A stretch of DNA of 64,000 bases, from assembly GCA_031213475.1 (NCBI GenBank), contig JARUPZ010000019.1, forward strand, positions 395,001 through 459,000, given 5' to 3'. The notes beneath the pieces are model-generated. The model searched no databases. It was not told the origin of the DNA and saw nothing but the letters and a program-made list of their open reading frames with translations. How positions within the stretch are numbered: the first letter of the stretch is position 1; every line of letters begins with the position of its first letter. Of this stretch, positions 1 through 29,647 are shown one piece after another. Source of the DNA: Nereocystis luetkeana. Lineage: Eukaryota > Sar > Phaeophyceae > Laminariales > Laminariaceae. The position numbers and the translations under genes are program-made.

Positions 1-369
1 TTGTGACCGTCGGTGGTTACTTTTGGGGGTGTTTTGAGCCGTTTCGTTTCCAGTCCACGAGATGTTGGTTGGTCGCTGAAAATACGATGGGTGCGGGTGC
101 GTGTGGTGTTTTTTTTTGCTTGTTTTTTTGTGTACCGTTTTGTCGGTGTGTTGGGTTGCATCATTGGGGGGTCGCCGGTAGGTGTGTTTTTAGTCCCCAC
201 GCAGCGGTAAAGCACACCCTCGTCCGCGGCCTCGATGTGTATTTTTTTTTTTTCTTATACGTACCATACTGTACTGGCTGTGGTGCGTCTCCCTCGTGAT
301 GCACGGGTTTGTAGAGAGAACGCAGCAGTTTGTGTAGGGCGCGCGGAGGGAGGGGGGGGGGGGAGGGGG

Positions 370-480
370 GGGGGGGGTCTGTACTCATGTCATGCTCGGT
401 CGGCGTCGCATGACCATAGACCCTCGCATCCCTACACCATAATGCCGTAGGGGGGGCATGTGATGCATGTCCGTAGTCGG
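370..480 (-). repeat. Fragment of poly(C)-tailed repeat
   Basis: A poly-G tract is followed by a minus-strand piece of the poly(C)-tailed repeat described at 30831, recognised by the segment reading GACCATAGACCCTCGCATCC. It is short and diverged, so only the family assignment is claimed. Confidence 0.45.
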
Positions 481-551
481 GGGTCTGGAGGGGGGTACGA
501 TAGAGGGTACTATCGGGGGTCTGGAGGGGGGTACGATAGAGGGTACTATCT
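478..551. repeat. Tandem duplication of a 36-bp unit
   Basis: A 36-bp unit starting GGGGGTCTGGAGGGG and ending in TACTATC is present twice head to tail with no visible difference, which suggests a recent slippage duplication. Confidence 0.85.
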
Positions 552-2569
552 GTATGCAACATGCCGTCTGTTTCGTTTTGTTTTGTTTAGTTGGCGAAAA
601 AAGGCAGCAGTAGTATTACCTGATAAGTTCAGAGCCGGCCGATATTCCTTGGCGTTCGGAGGCCTCCTAAGGCCGCAGCCATACGCGCCCTCTTACACGC
701 TCGCTAGTACTGCGAAAAGTAGTCTGCTCTAGTTCGAAGCTCTTTTATTTCCGAAAACGTGCCTGCGGGGTTGGTGTAAAAGGCTTTTTATAAAGTGCGG
801 CGGTCGTGTGGTGTGGTCAGATGCTCGTGATGCCAGACATCTTTTGCTTACGAGACGAGGGGGTGACGCCTTAGGTGCGACTTCTTTTGGTGTGCCGTCG
901 CGGTTCAGCGACCCTGCCTTCGATAAGAATATATCCTCCTTGGTACATCGCCGGTATTCGTACCAGTAGTAGAGTAGCGTATTGCACACGCTCTGGGCTA
1001 CCGTCGTACGTGCGGTATGTACGAGTGCGTGTTTTGGGTTTCCGTACAGTAAAAAATGCGTTTCGTTTTTTTTTTCTTCTTGTTGCCGTGCCGTGCCGTT
1101 CGTGTTTGGTTGCTGTTGTGGTTTGCCGTGTAACCGTTTCATGTATGTACCTGTTTGCCGAGGGAACCATCAAAAAGAAAGTTGAGCCAGAAAGAGAGAG
1201 AGAGAGAAGCTTTTTCAGTGTACTGTGCCGTGAGTCAAACTCTTAAGTCAGAAGTGCCGTAGCTGGTTGTGTGGAGACGACTAAAATTTGTGCGAGGCGG
1301 GGCCGAATCGGACGCGGAGATAATGACAATTTCGTACCCGCTGTGGAAGGCGTTTCGTGCCCGCAGCTTTCTGATTGGTCCATATTTAAGGGTGGTTTTT
1401 TTTTTTTATTGGTGGAAATCCAGAAAACTGCGGGCTCAACTGTTCTTCAATTTGCTGTTTTTTGCTTTTGATAGGTTTAGTACCAAGTTATTCATTCAGC
1501 GAGAAACACGAGAGAGAAGAGAGATAGAGAGAGCGCGAGTGAGCGGCGCGCGCGCACGCAGTAGCGACAGCAGCTCCGGTGTTGGCGTGCCTTGTCCTCC
1601 CTTGCCAGTCAGTATTATTTTTTCAAGAATAGGCCGAACACATTACCTGCTATATACATTCCCTCGGGTAGTTTTTTTTTCGGTTTTGCCAGAATTTGAA
1701 AGGCCGGTCGGATGCTTGTGAGAAGCATGACACAGAGATGGAATTGTGGCGAGCTAACGTGTAGAGCAACTTAATATACTGTAGCTTGAGCAGTTTAACT
1801 CCCAGTTATTTTTTGTTTTGTCTTGGGCTCCTTGATTAACAAAAACGTTGATACCGGGACATCAAACGGTATCTCCAACTTTTCTTTTTTTTTTGGGCCT
1901 TGAGCTGAGCTTCTTCTGTACCGCTAACTGGCGTAAAAATCAGCGATGTACCGTTTTGTGGCTATTTTTGGCCGGTTGCGCACACGTTCGGACTTTTTGC
2001 TTTTGAAGACAGCATACTGGGAAAATTATTTGCACCCGTCCCCGGTTCGCCAGAGGATTGAAACCCAAAACCGAAGCACGGAAAATATAGTGCCACTAAC
2101 TTTAGGTTTGTATTCACGTGTACCTGTTGTGTGTGCCCACCAGAGGGATGCTGACAAAGATATTTGTGCCTGTCGCCGCAACTTGAGTGTGTTGATCTGT
2201 TATGGACGGCGCTTCACACTCATGCAACTAAAGAAGACGCGTCTTCTGCCGTCAATAAAATAAAATAAAAACTCACTCACTCACTCACTCACTCGCAATT
2301 ATAGTACTAGCAAAAACAAACCAAAAAAAGGATCGGAAAGGTTACAAAGGTCAAAATGAAAAAAAAAACGATCGGTATAAAAAGGATGAGGTGCAAATGA
2401 ATCCCCGATATATGTACCATGTGCCTCGGGGTTTTGGCAAGCTGTCTGCGATTGCTCGCCGCCCAAAGGGCGTGTGCGATAACAATCGGGACTATAAAGC
2501 GCATGCCGCACTTCCCGCCCGCCTCTACTTTTATTTTTTCCGTCCAATCTGTCATTAGCTTCGCCTTCT
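552..2569. other. No gene recognised
   Basis: I see no supported gene here. The stretch has T-runs, a GA-rich patch near 1185-1210 and 1500-1545, and an (ACTC)n microsatellite at about 2271-2294 just after an AATAAAATAAAA stretch. The frame at 1946-2263 (105 codons, plus) ends beside that A/T stretch and could be a terminal exon, but it matches no family I know. Confidence 0.4.
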
Positions 2570-2720
2570 CTTCGCTCTCCCTCCTCCTACTACTATATCC
2601 GATCAAATAGCGCAGACCCCTTCTCCCCCCTCCCCGCTACGTACATGGTTCGTGCCTTGCATTCTCATCGCGAGGAGGCTTTCTTCATTTCTTCTTCCTT
2701 CTCTACGTACTACTCGTACT
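2570..2720 (-). mobile_element. Old diverged SINE-1 body
   Basis: The order CCCCTTCTCCCCCCTCCCCG, then CTACG..., GTGCCTTGCATT, ATCGCGAGGAGG and TTCTTCATTTCTTC follows the body of the SINE-1 family (copies near 25440, 29648, 33279) with many substitutions. The tRNA-like head is missing. It is probably an old copy. Confidence 0.5.
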
Positions 2721-3199
2721 GCCGCTGTGCGGTGACCGATTGATGTGTGATTTGACAGAACCGTGCGTTGTGAATCCCCCATGCATGCGATCTATTGCTC
2801 TTCACGAGGTTCAGCAAGATTGGACGCCACTAAAAATGTTTTCAGGCGAAACCATGACAATTTTCTCCTTGACTGAGACAAAGCTCTTCGTAATATCCAT
2901 AGGACAGTCCGTTGGGAGTGTCTGCGCGCAAGCAAACATTTTCAAGCCGTTGAAAAAAATATATCAGGTACAATCCAATTTCGCGACCATAGCGAGTCTT
3001 TCTTGTCAATCCCATAGGAAATAATTTGTTGTTTTGTGGCTTGCAAACATCTCGACCGAGGACAAAACAATGGCCAATGCGTAAGATACACACTCTTTGG
3101 GGCCGCTCTCTTACTTCTTGTAGTGCGTTTTCTCGCCGTTGTTTTCCCATGTCCTGATCGTCTCGCGCCTGCTCTACGTACGTACGCAGGATTTGGTAT

Positions 3200-3235
<36 letters not shown>

Positions 3236-3238
3236 TTT
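2721..3238. other. Unassigned, with (GT)n microsatellite
   Basis: No gene can be supported. A (GT)15-type microsatellite lies at about 3202-3232 followed by a T-run. Overlapping frames exist on both strands (plus 2740-3024, minus 2842-3150). The minus one looks slightly more protein-like but has no recognisable domain. Confidence 0.4.
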
Positions 3239-3556
3239 TTAATCATCACTTTTACTTTCCAACCTAATTCGTAGGAGGTTTTATCCTCAGCGATCTTCTG
3301 GACGAGCCGTGGTCACAGGTGTCGTCCCTTCTCCCCCCCCGGTACGTACCTTTATTTTTTGTCGCGCATAGGGTTCAGCATTCCCACTGCTCGTCGATTT
3401 TCATCCAATGTAGCTAGCTCACGCTCTCGCGCTTTCCGCCAATCATTTTTTTATGCAAGAAAAAGTCCCTACGAGCATGCACCTCGGTGAGACTTGAACC
3501 CACGAAACTCATCTTGATAGGTACGCGGACCACCTGCCAAGCCACCGGGGACGCCG
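3239..3556 (-). mobile_element. SINE-2, full-length copy
   Basis: A tRNA-derived SINE in minus orientation. The head begins GGCGTCCCCGGTGGCTTGG (A box region) and contains GGGTTCAAGTCTC, a good B box, spaced as in a tRNA. The body carries GGAATGCTGAACCC and GTGACCACGGCT blocks and ends in an A-rich tail (T-run at 3232-3241). Other copies: 13318-13650 (plus) and 17832-18157 (minus). Confidence 0.85.
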
Positions 3557-4821
3557 GCTAGCATGTATCAGCAGATGGCTACTTACTTTCGCCCGATAAT
3601 CTACACGCTACACGGCCGACTGCCCGCTTTCCGTGTCCCCTCGTGGCCGCGACGCAACGCAAGAAATTGCTAATGTACGTGTACCTGGTACAGCAGAAGA
3701 GGTGGCCCCTCTATAGGGCTGGTATGTAAGCGCCAGTCAACAATACCGGCATTATGTAGAGCGGCATCCGGCACGAATTCGCACAACGACTACACCGGTG
3801 AATCCCGTCTGCGCCAAGCGAATTCACAGGCGCTGCTTGTAACGGGCAGCCGGGGACTATAGAGAGGGACCACTACTGTACTACCATATGCCCCTGCGCC
3901 CCATGATCCTCTTATCCTTCCACGTCAGGCGTCGGAGTGAGAATTCCCTCGATAATCGCGTACATGTCGTAGAGCCTGCCACGGGATAAAAGAAACACAC
4001 GCGTGAGCAACCGATGAAAAAATATACAGGGGGAGTTATAGTCGTTAGAGACGCTCGGCGCGGCAGCAAGCACCAAGACCATCAAATTACTGTACTTCAG
4101 TACAGGCCCGCGAATGACGAATACACCTTGACGACAACACATCTACGGCTCGATTGTTTTTGGGGGGAGAAGCTTAAAAAGGAAATTGGATTTAAGACAT
4201 AGTTATCAGCGGTGAGCGTCACAACAAGACCCTACCTGGTCTACGGTAAAAAATTATAGCCCCCTCGTCACCAAGCAGGCTGAACAAAAAAACGCCTCGA
4301 CGGAAGAAAAGAAAACAACTTCAGTACGACATTATGATATATACGCCCCGCAGTATATGTATGTAGTCGTATATACATATATATCTGGTAAACCAGTAGG
4401 CAAAGGAACGGCACTAACGTGGTAGGTGGGAGGCAAACCACCAGCGAGTTTTTGCCCAGGGGGGGAGGGGGGGGGAAGTACGTACACCCGACGAAAAAAA
4501 CGCATGAAGAACAAACGAAAAAAAAATGATTACAAAAAAAAAAATCATGTACCTGCTTCTCAGTTTGTAAAACTGAGTCTCTATTTCGGTAATTGCAAAT
4601 CTGTCTGTCTGTCTGTCTGTCCGCATCCCTTATATTTTCGAACCTATATTCTTAATTTTAGTACAGGTTAGGTGTGGGCGTGAGGTCCCTTCTATAGCCG
4701 GTACCAGCAATATCGGTGTCCATTGAACGTTGTGCGCAGTGATGAATTTCGTTTTTTTCGACCACAAAGAAGAAAATTGACAGCAGCCGTCATCATTTTT
4801 TTCTCAAGCCCAAAAGCCTGA
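3557..4821. other. No gene recognised
   Basis: Mixed-composition DNA with a TACCTGGTA word at 3682-3690, a poly-G run near 4460 and a (GTCT)n microsatellite at 4602-4620. No frame here is long or protein-like enough to support. Confidence 0.4.
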
Positions 4822-5355
4822 GAATTAGAAAACAAGGAAAAACCTTCGTATGGGATACAAAAAGGTAGGATGAGCAGCAGCAGCAGACAGCGCAGCAGCA
4901 GGGAGAGAAGGAGATGGAAGGTGGCGATCCATCTCCTCCGACAGTCTCGCCACCTCTGCCCACCTCCGCCCCTCCTCGGCTGCCAGCGCCGCTAGTGCTG
5001 TACGCGTATCTGCTTCCGCGTGCGGCCGCTGTTGACGCTCCTCGGATAATGTTCCTGCCGTGTCAACTCGCTCCTCGGTTTCCATTGCCAATTTTCCCAC
5101 CTCGGCTAGACTCTCGGCCGATTGGCGAGCTTCGCTCTCAGCAGCATATTTGGCCACAGCCTCGTCGCGTGCACGGGCAGCCCCGCTATGACGTCACTCC
5201 AACGCACGGTAGTCGCGGCGCTCCGCTATGTTCTCGGCGCGCTTATCTCTCCCCGCTTCTCCTGTTGTTTTCCCCGTGCGGGCGAAGAAATCCTCGTCTA
5301 TTTTTTCAAAGCCTCTTCTTGTAGGCTGGTACAGGTCCTTGTTTTTTTTCGTGTG
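4822..5355 (-). pseudogene. Degenerate Ala/Glu/Arg-rich coiled-coil frame
   Basis: Not recognised as a named family. One minus-strand frame runs from about 5355 to the TAA at 4822 and is rich in A, E, R, K and D with almost no P or G until the tail. Segments such as RDKRAENIAERRDYRALE and LAALAAEEGRRWAEVARL have the heptad look of a long helix or coiled coil. The frame holds one internal TGA at about 5194-5196. The helix character continues unchanged on both sides, so the stop is either a recent mutation, a sequencing error, or the edge of a very short intron I cannot prove. The C-terminal part ends in an Ala-rich, then hydrophobic, stretch. A possible splice acceptor (polypyrimidine then CAG) lies near 5330. 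No neighbour suggests a function. Confidence 0.35.
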
Positions 5356-6002
5356 CCGTGTCGTGTCGTGTTTCCCATTGTATTTTGTATATAAAAAACT
5401 ACCAGGTACTATGTTTTGACGGGGTGGTACTCTTGACTCAAGTGTACGATCGGAGTTATTTTTGTTTGTCCGTGTGCGGCATACCACGAACTAGCTTTCT
5501 GTAGCCTCGATTCTTCGTATCAGTCGATGCGCTCTAGAACGGGGTACATATTGCCGTAAAAAACGCTGAAAATCACACCTATTGCTGTTTTTGAGATCAG
5601 CATCAAACGGAAAAACATTCCGGTTCATGAATTTGTTCAGAACATATGCTTTTATATGTCTGGGCACACTATGGACAGCCAATTCGTGACGTATCAGGAG
5701 TTAAAAGCGATCTAATGCTGACCTTCCGGTATACTATAGTCAAGTTGTTTTGGAGCCCCATGACAGTTCGGAATTGCAGAAAATTATTCCGTCTGTTGGT
5801 AGTTCCGTTTGAAAATTATTCATCATTTTCACCATGCCACCGATTTCTGGTCGATACGGACCTCACGCGCACTACTAACAGCAGTAGTACGTTCCAATGA
5901 TCGATATATTCGGTCGTGACAGATGATGTTCGTACGACGTATTCGACTCTTACAGACCTCATATCCTGAAACATACTAGACCACCAGGCAATATTTCGCC
6001 AT
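5356..6002. other. No gene recognised
   Basis: Contains a TACCAGGTA word at 5400-5408. I see no other repeat family member and no supported frame. Confidence 0.35.
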
Positions 6003-6200
6003 ATGATACATCCACCACACCGCACCATCATACCATACCACCAACATACCATATCACATACCGTGTTTTCCCATATGGTATATCAAACCGCACCGTCATA
6101 CCATACCAACATACGATATCACATACCGTGCCACACCGCACACCATGCCACACCTTACCGTACCACGTACCATACCATACATACCCATACTGCATCAACA
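6003..6200. repeat. ACCATACC-rich imperfect minisatellite
   Basis: The strand reads as variations of CACACCGCACCATCATACC and ATATCACATACCGTG. A block at about 6010-6065 recurs imperfectly at about 6090-6135. Confidence 0.6.
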
Positions 6201-6239
6201 CCACCCGAGGGGCTCAACCATAGGAGGACTGAACGAGTC

Positions 6240-6770
6240 TATTAATTGATACCATCATACTATTGTACCAACAAACACCACAAAAGTAAGTGCTCAAGAG
6301 CATGCCTTCGGGAGACAGAGCAGGAGGAGCGAGTATAAATACCATACTGCTGTACCAACACCACAAGTACGCAAGAGCATGCGAGCGCGCGACGAACGAT
6401 GACGGAGCGTCAGCTCTCTGACCGCATACTGCTGTTACAACCAACAACACCACAAGTACACACGAGCATGCCTTCCGGGCGACAGAGCAGGAGGAGCAAG
6501 CGCGCGACGAGCGATGGCAGAGAGTCCTCATCCCTCTGGCCGCAGAGCCATACGAGGACACAACAAGCGCATGCCCCGCGCAGAGCACTCGAGCACGAAC
6601 GAGCATAGATGCCATACTGCTGTTGTTGTACTAAGCTACTCGTACCACCCTGACCGAAAATAAAACACCCCTTTGAGACCGATATCAAACGGTGTTTCAA
6701 AGTGGTACCATACTGCTGTTGTACCAACGCCACACGTTGCACGAACGAGTATATAGATACCACATTGAGT
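6240..6770. repeat. Degenerate tandem repeat, 80-110 bp unit
   Basis: Four to five imperfect units contain ATACTGCTGT, ACCAACACCACA and AGAGCATGCCTTC(C)GGG, at about 6250, 6345, 6425 and 6705, with an intervening copy near 6610. Overlapping frames in it are repeat translations. Confidence 0.55.
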
Positions 6771-6829
6771 TTCGCAAAATGGTCTCCACAGCAGCGAGTA
6801 GCTAAAACATTTTTTTTTCTTGTGTCATA

Positions 6830-6985
6830 GGGTCAGTTGGCAAAACTCGATGAAAACAGACGAGTAGTCGGGAATGCTGAACCGTCTGGGCAATAAAAAT
6901 AATGCGGAGAAGGGACGACACACACATGTGACCACGGTTTATCCAGAAGCTGGAAAGTAAAAGAAAGATAACCCCCCCCCGAAAA
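6830..6985 (+). mobile_element. SINE-2 body fragment
   Basis: A headless, diverged stretch follows the SINE-2 body: GATGAAAACAGACGAG, GGGAATGCTGAACC, AATAAAAATAA, GAAGGGACGACAC and GTGACCACGGTTTATCCAG. It is missing the tRNA head. Confidence 0.6.
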
Positions 6986-7246
6986 AATACTCGATTGGCT
7001 TCTTTCTAAGTCAGGTATGTACCCCACTCAAGACTCGCAACTGAAACGATTTTCTATCCGACGTCGCAGCCGCAGCATCAACTTCAAGACGAAAAGTATT
7101 TCGATTTTGCGTTGCGATCCTCTGTGTGGTACAAACATCTTCTGCCTATTGGTCAGTCGAATGCTTTGTAACCGTCGTGCGTACAAGCGCAATATCAAGA
7201 AACCCCGCTGTAGACCACTGCCGCCGCCGTAGATCTATCACGTTCG

Positions 7247-25019
<17,773 letters not shown>

Positions 25020-25439
25020 GTCCTTCGGCGTTTCCAATCACTGCTGCTGTCAGACGTAACGCTGTCGGAAGTCGGAAGTCGGGAGTTGCATGATAACAGG
25101 ATTATTTTTTTATTTGGAACAGTACGGGAACAGGGGAAGAGAAACTGTTTTTGTTTTTTTTCGTGTGCTGGCGGCTGCCACGGATAAGCGGCCGACGCAG
25201 AACGCTTGCCGCGCTCGCTGCTCGGCCGCAGTCAGCCGGGGTGTGGTACTATACCACCCGGGCAGTAAATCAAAGACCACCAGCAGCGAACAACGCCGCC
25301 GGTTATTCTACTACGGTACTCACTAAACAATACCCCCCCGACACACCCGATACACCCATCGCAGGAAGAAGTATGTATAACATGATAAACATAACAAGCA
25401 TCGCACAGGACAAGTAAGTTGGTATATATATATATATAT
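25020..25439. other. Region upstream of the GTPase gene
   Basis: The promoter of the minus-strand GTPase should lie here. I see no convincing TATA or initiator element. There is an (AT)n run at 25420-25438. Confidence 0.3.
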
Positions 25440-25777
25440 TTTTTTTTCCATCCCATTCATTATCTTCGCACATCTTATTCTCTCTCCTTCCAACTCGTAA
25501 CTTAGATCCGGGGTCACATAGCAGGCTCTTCTCCCCCCTTCCCGCTACGGTACGTGCCTTCATTTTTATCGCGAGAAGATTTCAGCCTTTTCTTCCCTCG
25601 TCGACTCGCATCGAATTGTGCCTACCCACGCTGCAAGGCGCTCTCAACAATTGAATCCTTTTTTTTTTTTTTTTTTTTTTTGCAAATAAAGTCAAAGTCC
25701 GACCCTCCTAGGGCTCGAACCCAGGACTCAAACAAGTAGAATTCGAGGTTAACCACTTGAACCACCGGGGCGACCGG
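25440..25777 (-). mobile_element. SINE-1, full-length copy
   Basis: A tRNA-derived SINE, minus orientation. The head is GCCGGTCGCCCCGGTGG..., with A box-like GGTGGTTCAAGTGGTTAACC and B box GGGTTCGAGCCC. The body holds TCTTCTCGCGATAAAAATG and GTGACCCCGGATC and ends GGATGG then A-run. A long internal T-run (plus strand, 25660-25681) is expanded in this copy. The likely target duplication is TATATA. Confidence 0.92.
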
Positions 25778-26524
25778 TATATACCAGGTACCAGGTACCT
25801 GGTATGGTAACAACAACAGCATGGGTTGCCCCGAAAGCGCCGGCCCGTGTGTCCTCTCAGTAGGGGCATAAACCAACGTTGTTACAACCAACCACGATGA
25901 TATTGATGATGAACTTATGGAACTTATGGACTGATCTGTGCACAGATTATAAACTTTACGTACCAACGTACCAGGTAGGCCATGGTAGTAGTAGTGTAGT
26001 ACGTATATTCCTCGTTCGTGTCGTATCACGCAGACGAACAACGAGAGGCGGGAGACAGAGGGGTGTACATGCCGGGTCTTGCGACAAAGTGGCCTTTTTG
26101 CTCCGCTGCGGCGGTGTGGTCGTTTGATACTGCTGCTCGAGCGAGTTTTTGGTCAAGATCTACGTAGCTGCACCCCCCTCCCCCATCTTCAACATACCCA
26201 GAGTATTATAGTCCATACTGGTACTGCTGTATATATCGTGTGGCGACGTGGCGACCCGCCTGACACTTCGAGCGAGATGATGGAGACGCACACCCATCCT
26301 ACGAGTACTCCTCTCCTCCTCCTCCTCCTCATCATCAGAGGAGAGGGTTCGTGGGGGTTCGGCCCCGAAGTCAGACCCTCCGCGACTTTATTTTTCCAGA
26401 AAGAGGAAAATTCTGAAAAAAAAACTTCCACTATTATTATTTGTTGCTGCTGTTGGCCAGGTTGAGTGAGAGAGACCTCCAGGATCCTGAGCTGTGTGCT
26501 TGCTTTAGGACGCGAACTTTGATT

Positions 26525-27389
26525 ATTATAATATTAAATATTAATAGTCGGCTACGACCGCCCCCCTTAGCCTTAAAGTCCGAATGCTGAAGGCCGAGGT
26601 GATTGAGACCCTGCTGTACGGGTGTGTGACGTGGACCCTCAGAGCGGAACACTTTGCCAAGCTTCGAACGGCTCACCACCAAGTCCTGTTGCGAGTCATT
26701 GGCTTCCAGCGCCGACTTCGTACTGACCATGCCACCCTCTCGTACGTGAAGGCCCTCAAGATGACACGTTGCGAGAGCATCGAAACGACCATTCGCAAAC
26801 GGCGGCTCTTCTTTGCGGGGGGCGTGGCACGGCAAAGCAAGGAGCGATTACCCAATCGGGTAATGCTCGGGACGATAGCTGGTGGGGAGAACCCGAGACC
26901 AGGCGGACAGTGTAAGACTTGGCATAGATGCATAGTCGAAGACCTTAGGGAGTTCCGAGCCACCGAAGGGTCAACGGAAGTTGCCCCCTTGGTGTTTGGA
27001 GTTGAGACCGCGTTGTGGTCCACAGCAGCCAAAAAGGCGGGGAAGTGGTACCGGGGGATCCTTGAAGCAGCCGAACGGTTCATGGTGAGGTGGCACGAGG
27101 CTGAGGCTGAGATGAGTAGACAGCGCCGCGCATCCGCCGTGGATGGTGCCCAAAGGAACGGGGGGGGAGGGGGCAACAGGAGAAGTGGCATAAAGCCCGA
27201 CCGAGTGAATGCGGAGAGGGGGGGGAACAGGAGGGGTAGAAGGGAAACGGCGGTAGACGAAAGTAGGAAGGAGATGGCAGACAGGGTAGCAAGGCACCAA
27301 GTCGACTAGGAAGTAGAATATGACCATACTACTAGTGCTACCAACTGGTGCAGCTGGCTCGAACGTGGTCTTCCCTTGTCTTCTCTTTT

Positions 27390-27395
<6 letters not shown>
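26525..27395 (+). mobile_element. LINE 3' end: C-terminus of ORF2
   Basis: A 5'-truncated non-LTR retrotransposon. One open frame (about 26550-27309) encodes the region after the reverse transcriptase palm: VIETLLYGCVTWTLRAEHF, then LRTAHHQVLLRVIGF, IETTIRKRRLFFAG and GGENPRPGGQCKTWHRC. This arrangement is typical of LINE ORF2 C-termini in stramenopiles and other protists. The frame ends ADRVARHQVD and stop at 27309. Catalytic RT and endonuclease domains are absent. It is followed directly by a second LINE fragment. Confidence 0.85.
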
Positions 27396-27424
<29 letters not shown>

Positions 27425-28200
27425 CTCTCTTGCGCTGACTCTCCGTGATTTTCATTTCATTTTTTCTCTTCCTCTTCCTTTTCTGATTGATAAGCCGTAC
27501 TCAAGGAGCCGTGTGGCGTGGTTGGAAGACGAACCTGCTCTGCTCGGCTCGTATTGTCTGACGCCAAGGGGCTGGGCATAGTTGACGAACGCAGGGCGGA
27601 GACGGCAGTCTGGGTAGCAAGGTACCAGGCGGATTAGCAGGGAGAACCTGGCTATACTACTCGTACCACAAGCTGCTGCCGCCACCTAGAAGGTGCTTTG
27701 GGCTTTGGTCTGCCTGTTATTTCCCCTTTGTTATTTTTCCTTGTTACTTTCTCCTTGGTTCTTTGTCTTACTCTGTTCACAAGCAGTGGTGTCTTTTGTT
27801 ATTTCTTCTTTTTTCCAGCTCGTTCTTTTTCAAGTGTAGGCCACCTCGCCTGCGGGGGGGGGGGCACGACAGATTGTTTCTCTTAGATTTTGCTTTCATT
27901 TTTCTTCTTTTTCTTTTTCGACTTGTCTACCTTGTTTTGTTTTCTCTTTGATTGTTTCTTTTCGTTTCACTATTTCATAGATTGCGTATGTCGTGCCTGT
28001 CGTATCTAGTATGATGACATGGCTTTGCATTGCCCACTGCAGTTCACACTGCACACGTGGCAACGTAGTATCTCTGTGGCGTAGCTTTGTGACCACAGAA
28101 CTTGTATCTCTTCTAGGATGGAAGAATCGGCACGGACACTGGTTGTGCTGGATGTCGACGGGTAGAAAGAACGGTTTAATGTGAAGAACACACACACACA
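27396..28200 (+). mobile_element. LINE 3' end with 3' UTR and (AC)n tail
   Basis: The last codons of an ORF2 (DERRAETAVWVARYQAD then stop near 27638) are followed by a 3' UTR of about 540 bp and an (AC)n tail at 28187-28200. Closely similar copies in the opposite orientation lie at 51855-52268 and 62240-63030, and all end at the same point with an (AC)n tail, as expected for target-primed reverse transcription. A frame antisense to the UTR (VCVLHIKPFFLP...) is shared by the copies but is not believed to be a gene. Confidence 0.85.
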
Positions 28201-28345
28201 CGAGGAACAAACAAAACATGGTGAACGAGGGGGGGGGCAACTATATATACTGGTATATATGTATACTTCCGGGAGAGAGACCAGACGAACGACGAGAGTT
28301 ATCGGCGAGCATGATTATGACTATATTATTATTATTTTTATTTTT

Positions 28346-28655
28346 ATTTTTCCATCCCATTCATTATCTTCGCACATCTTCTTCTCTCTCTCCTTCCAAC
28401 TCGTAACTCAGATCCGGGGTCACATAGCAGGCTCTTCTCCCCCCTTCCCGCTACGGTACGTGCCTTCATTTTTATCGCGAGAAGATTTCAGCCTTTTCTT
28501 CCCTCGTCGACTCGCATCGAATTGTGCCTACCCACGCTGCAAGGCGCTCTCAACAATTGAATCCCTTTTTTTATTTTTGCAAATAAAGTCAATGTCCGAC
28601 CCTCCTAGGGCTCGAACCCGGGACTCAAACAAGTAGAATTCGAGGTTAACCACTT
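28346..28655 (-). mobile_element. SINE-1, head-truncated copy
   Basis: As the 25440 copy, but the similarity stops at GAGGTTAACCACTT, so the first 20 bp or so of the tRNA-like head are missing. Confidence 0.9.
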
Positions 28656-29500
28656 ATTATAGACAGCTAGGTTATTGTGGCTCTGCTCTGTTACGTAATA
28701 CAGCAGCAGCAGCAGCAGTATACTAGTATATAATAATAAATGTGCTGCTGCTGCTGTCACTCAGTGACACGCTGCTTTCATTTTGCTTTGGAAAAGTAAA
28801 ATATTTAGTGTCGTATGGTGCTGGCGTTTTATGAGCAGTGCGTGGCGTGGTCCAGGAGGGGGGAAAAAAGAAGATTATCGTGCGTCATGTGTGCGGTCTG
28901 GACCAGAAGAAAAAATGGTGCGATCGCTGTGAACGAACAGCATACATACGTCCAGCCCAATGAACGGCTGCCTTTCTTTGTACCAAAAAACCTGAAAAAG
29001 CCGCCTCTGGAAAGCGCACGGGGCTGCACGGGGGGCTTTTTTTTTTTTTTTTTTTTTTTTACAGGGGGCTAGAAGATGAAGATTGCTGAGGAAAATGAGG
29101 AATGAGGTCGTGTGGCAAAGGACACACTCAACACGACGACGCGAGAGCTTTGCCGTAGTTACGGACATCAGGCACGAGCACGCAGGCCAGGTTTTGAGAA
29201 GTTCGATGAAGTTTCCACAATTAAATTATAGTTTTGTTCGTTGGTGCTGTTGTTCTCACATAACAGATAAACTCTCAAATCAAGGAATCCGTGGTCACAC
29301 CAAGTTTAAGGTGTTGGAGCCCTAGGAAGACCCGGAAAACCATAAGAATCAAAACTCGGGTGGGAAGCACGACGCTTCCAACCTAAAAATACTCGTCGAG
29401 ACGACGGCAATCTTCTATTATTATTATTAATAATATGCCTAAATAAGGCTCCCGGCTTGTTGTTTTGGTCAAAACGTTGAGCGCGGACAGAGGCTATTAT
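28656..29500. other. Unassigned
   Basis: CAG/CTG microsatellites near 28701-28720 and 28742-28757 form an inverted pair. A T-run lies at 29038-29060. A plus frame at 28815-29072 has ordinary composition but no recognisable domain and ends in a homopolymer. Confidence 0.3.
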
Positions 29501-29647
29501 AGACTATTTATTATTATTTCTCTTGCCATCCGACAAAGGATTTGGAGTTGTGCGTCCTCGCTGAGCACAGGTATCATATACCATGGTAATGCTTACTACG
29601 TGGCCTCGACGTACTACTAATATTAATATTAATTAATATCTGTGCCC

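Noticed and set aside
27896-28240. Frame VCVLHIKPFFLP..., also at 51743-52126 and 62090-62512, as a conserved gene
   Set aside because: It is shared because it lies antisense to the 3' UTR of a LINE family. The sense side ends with ORF2 codons and an (AC)n tail.
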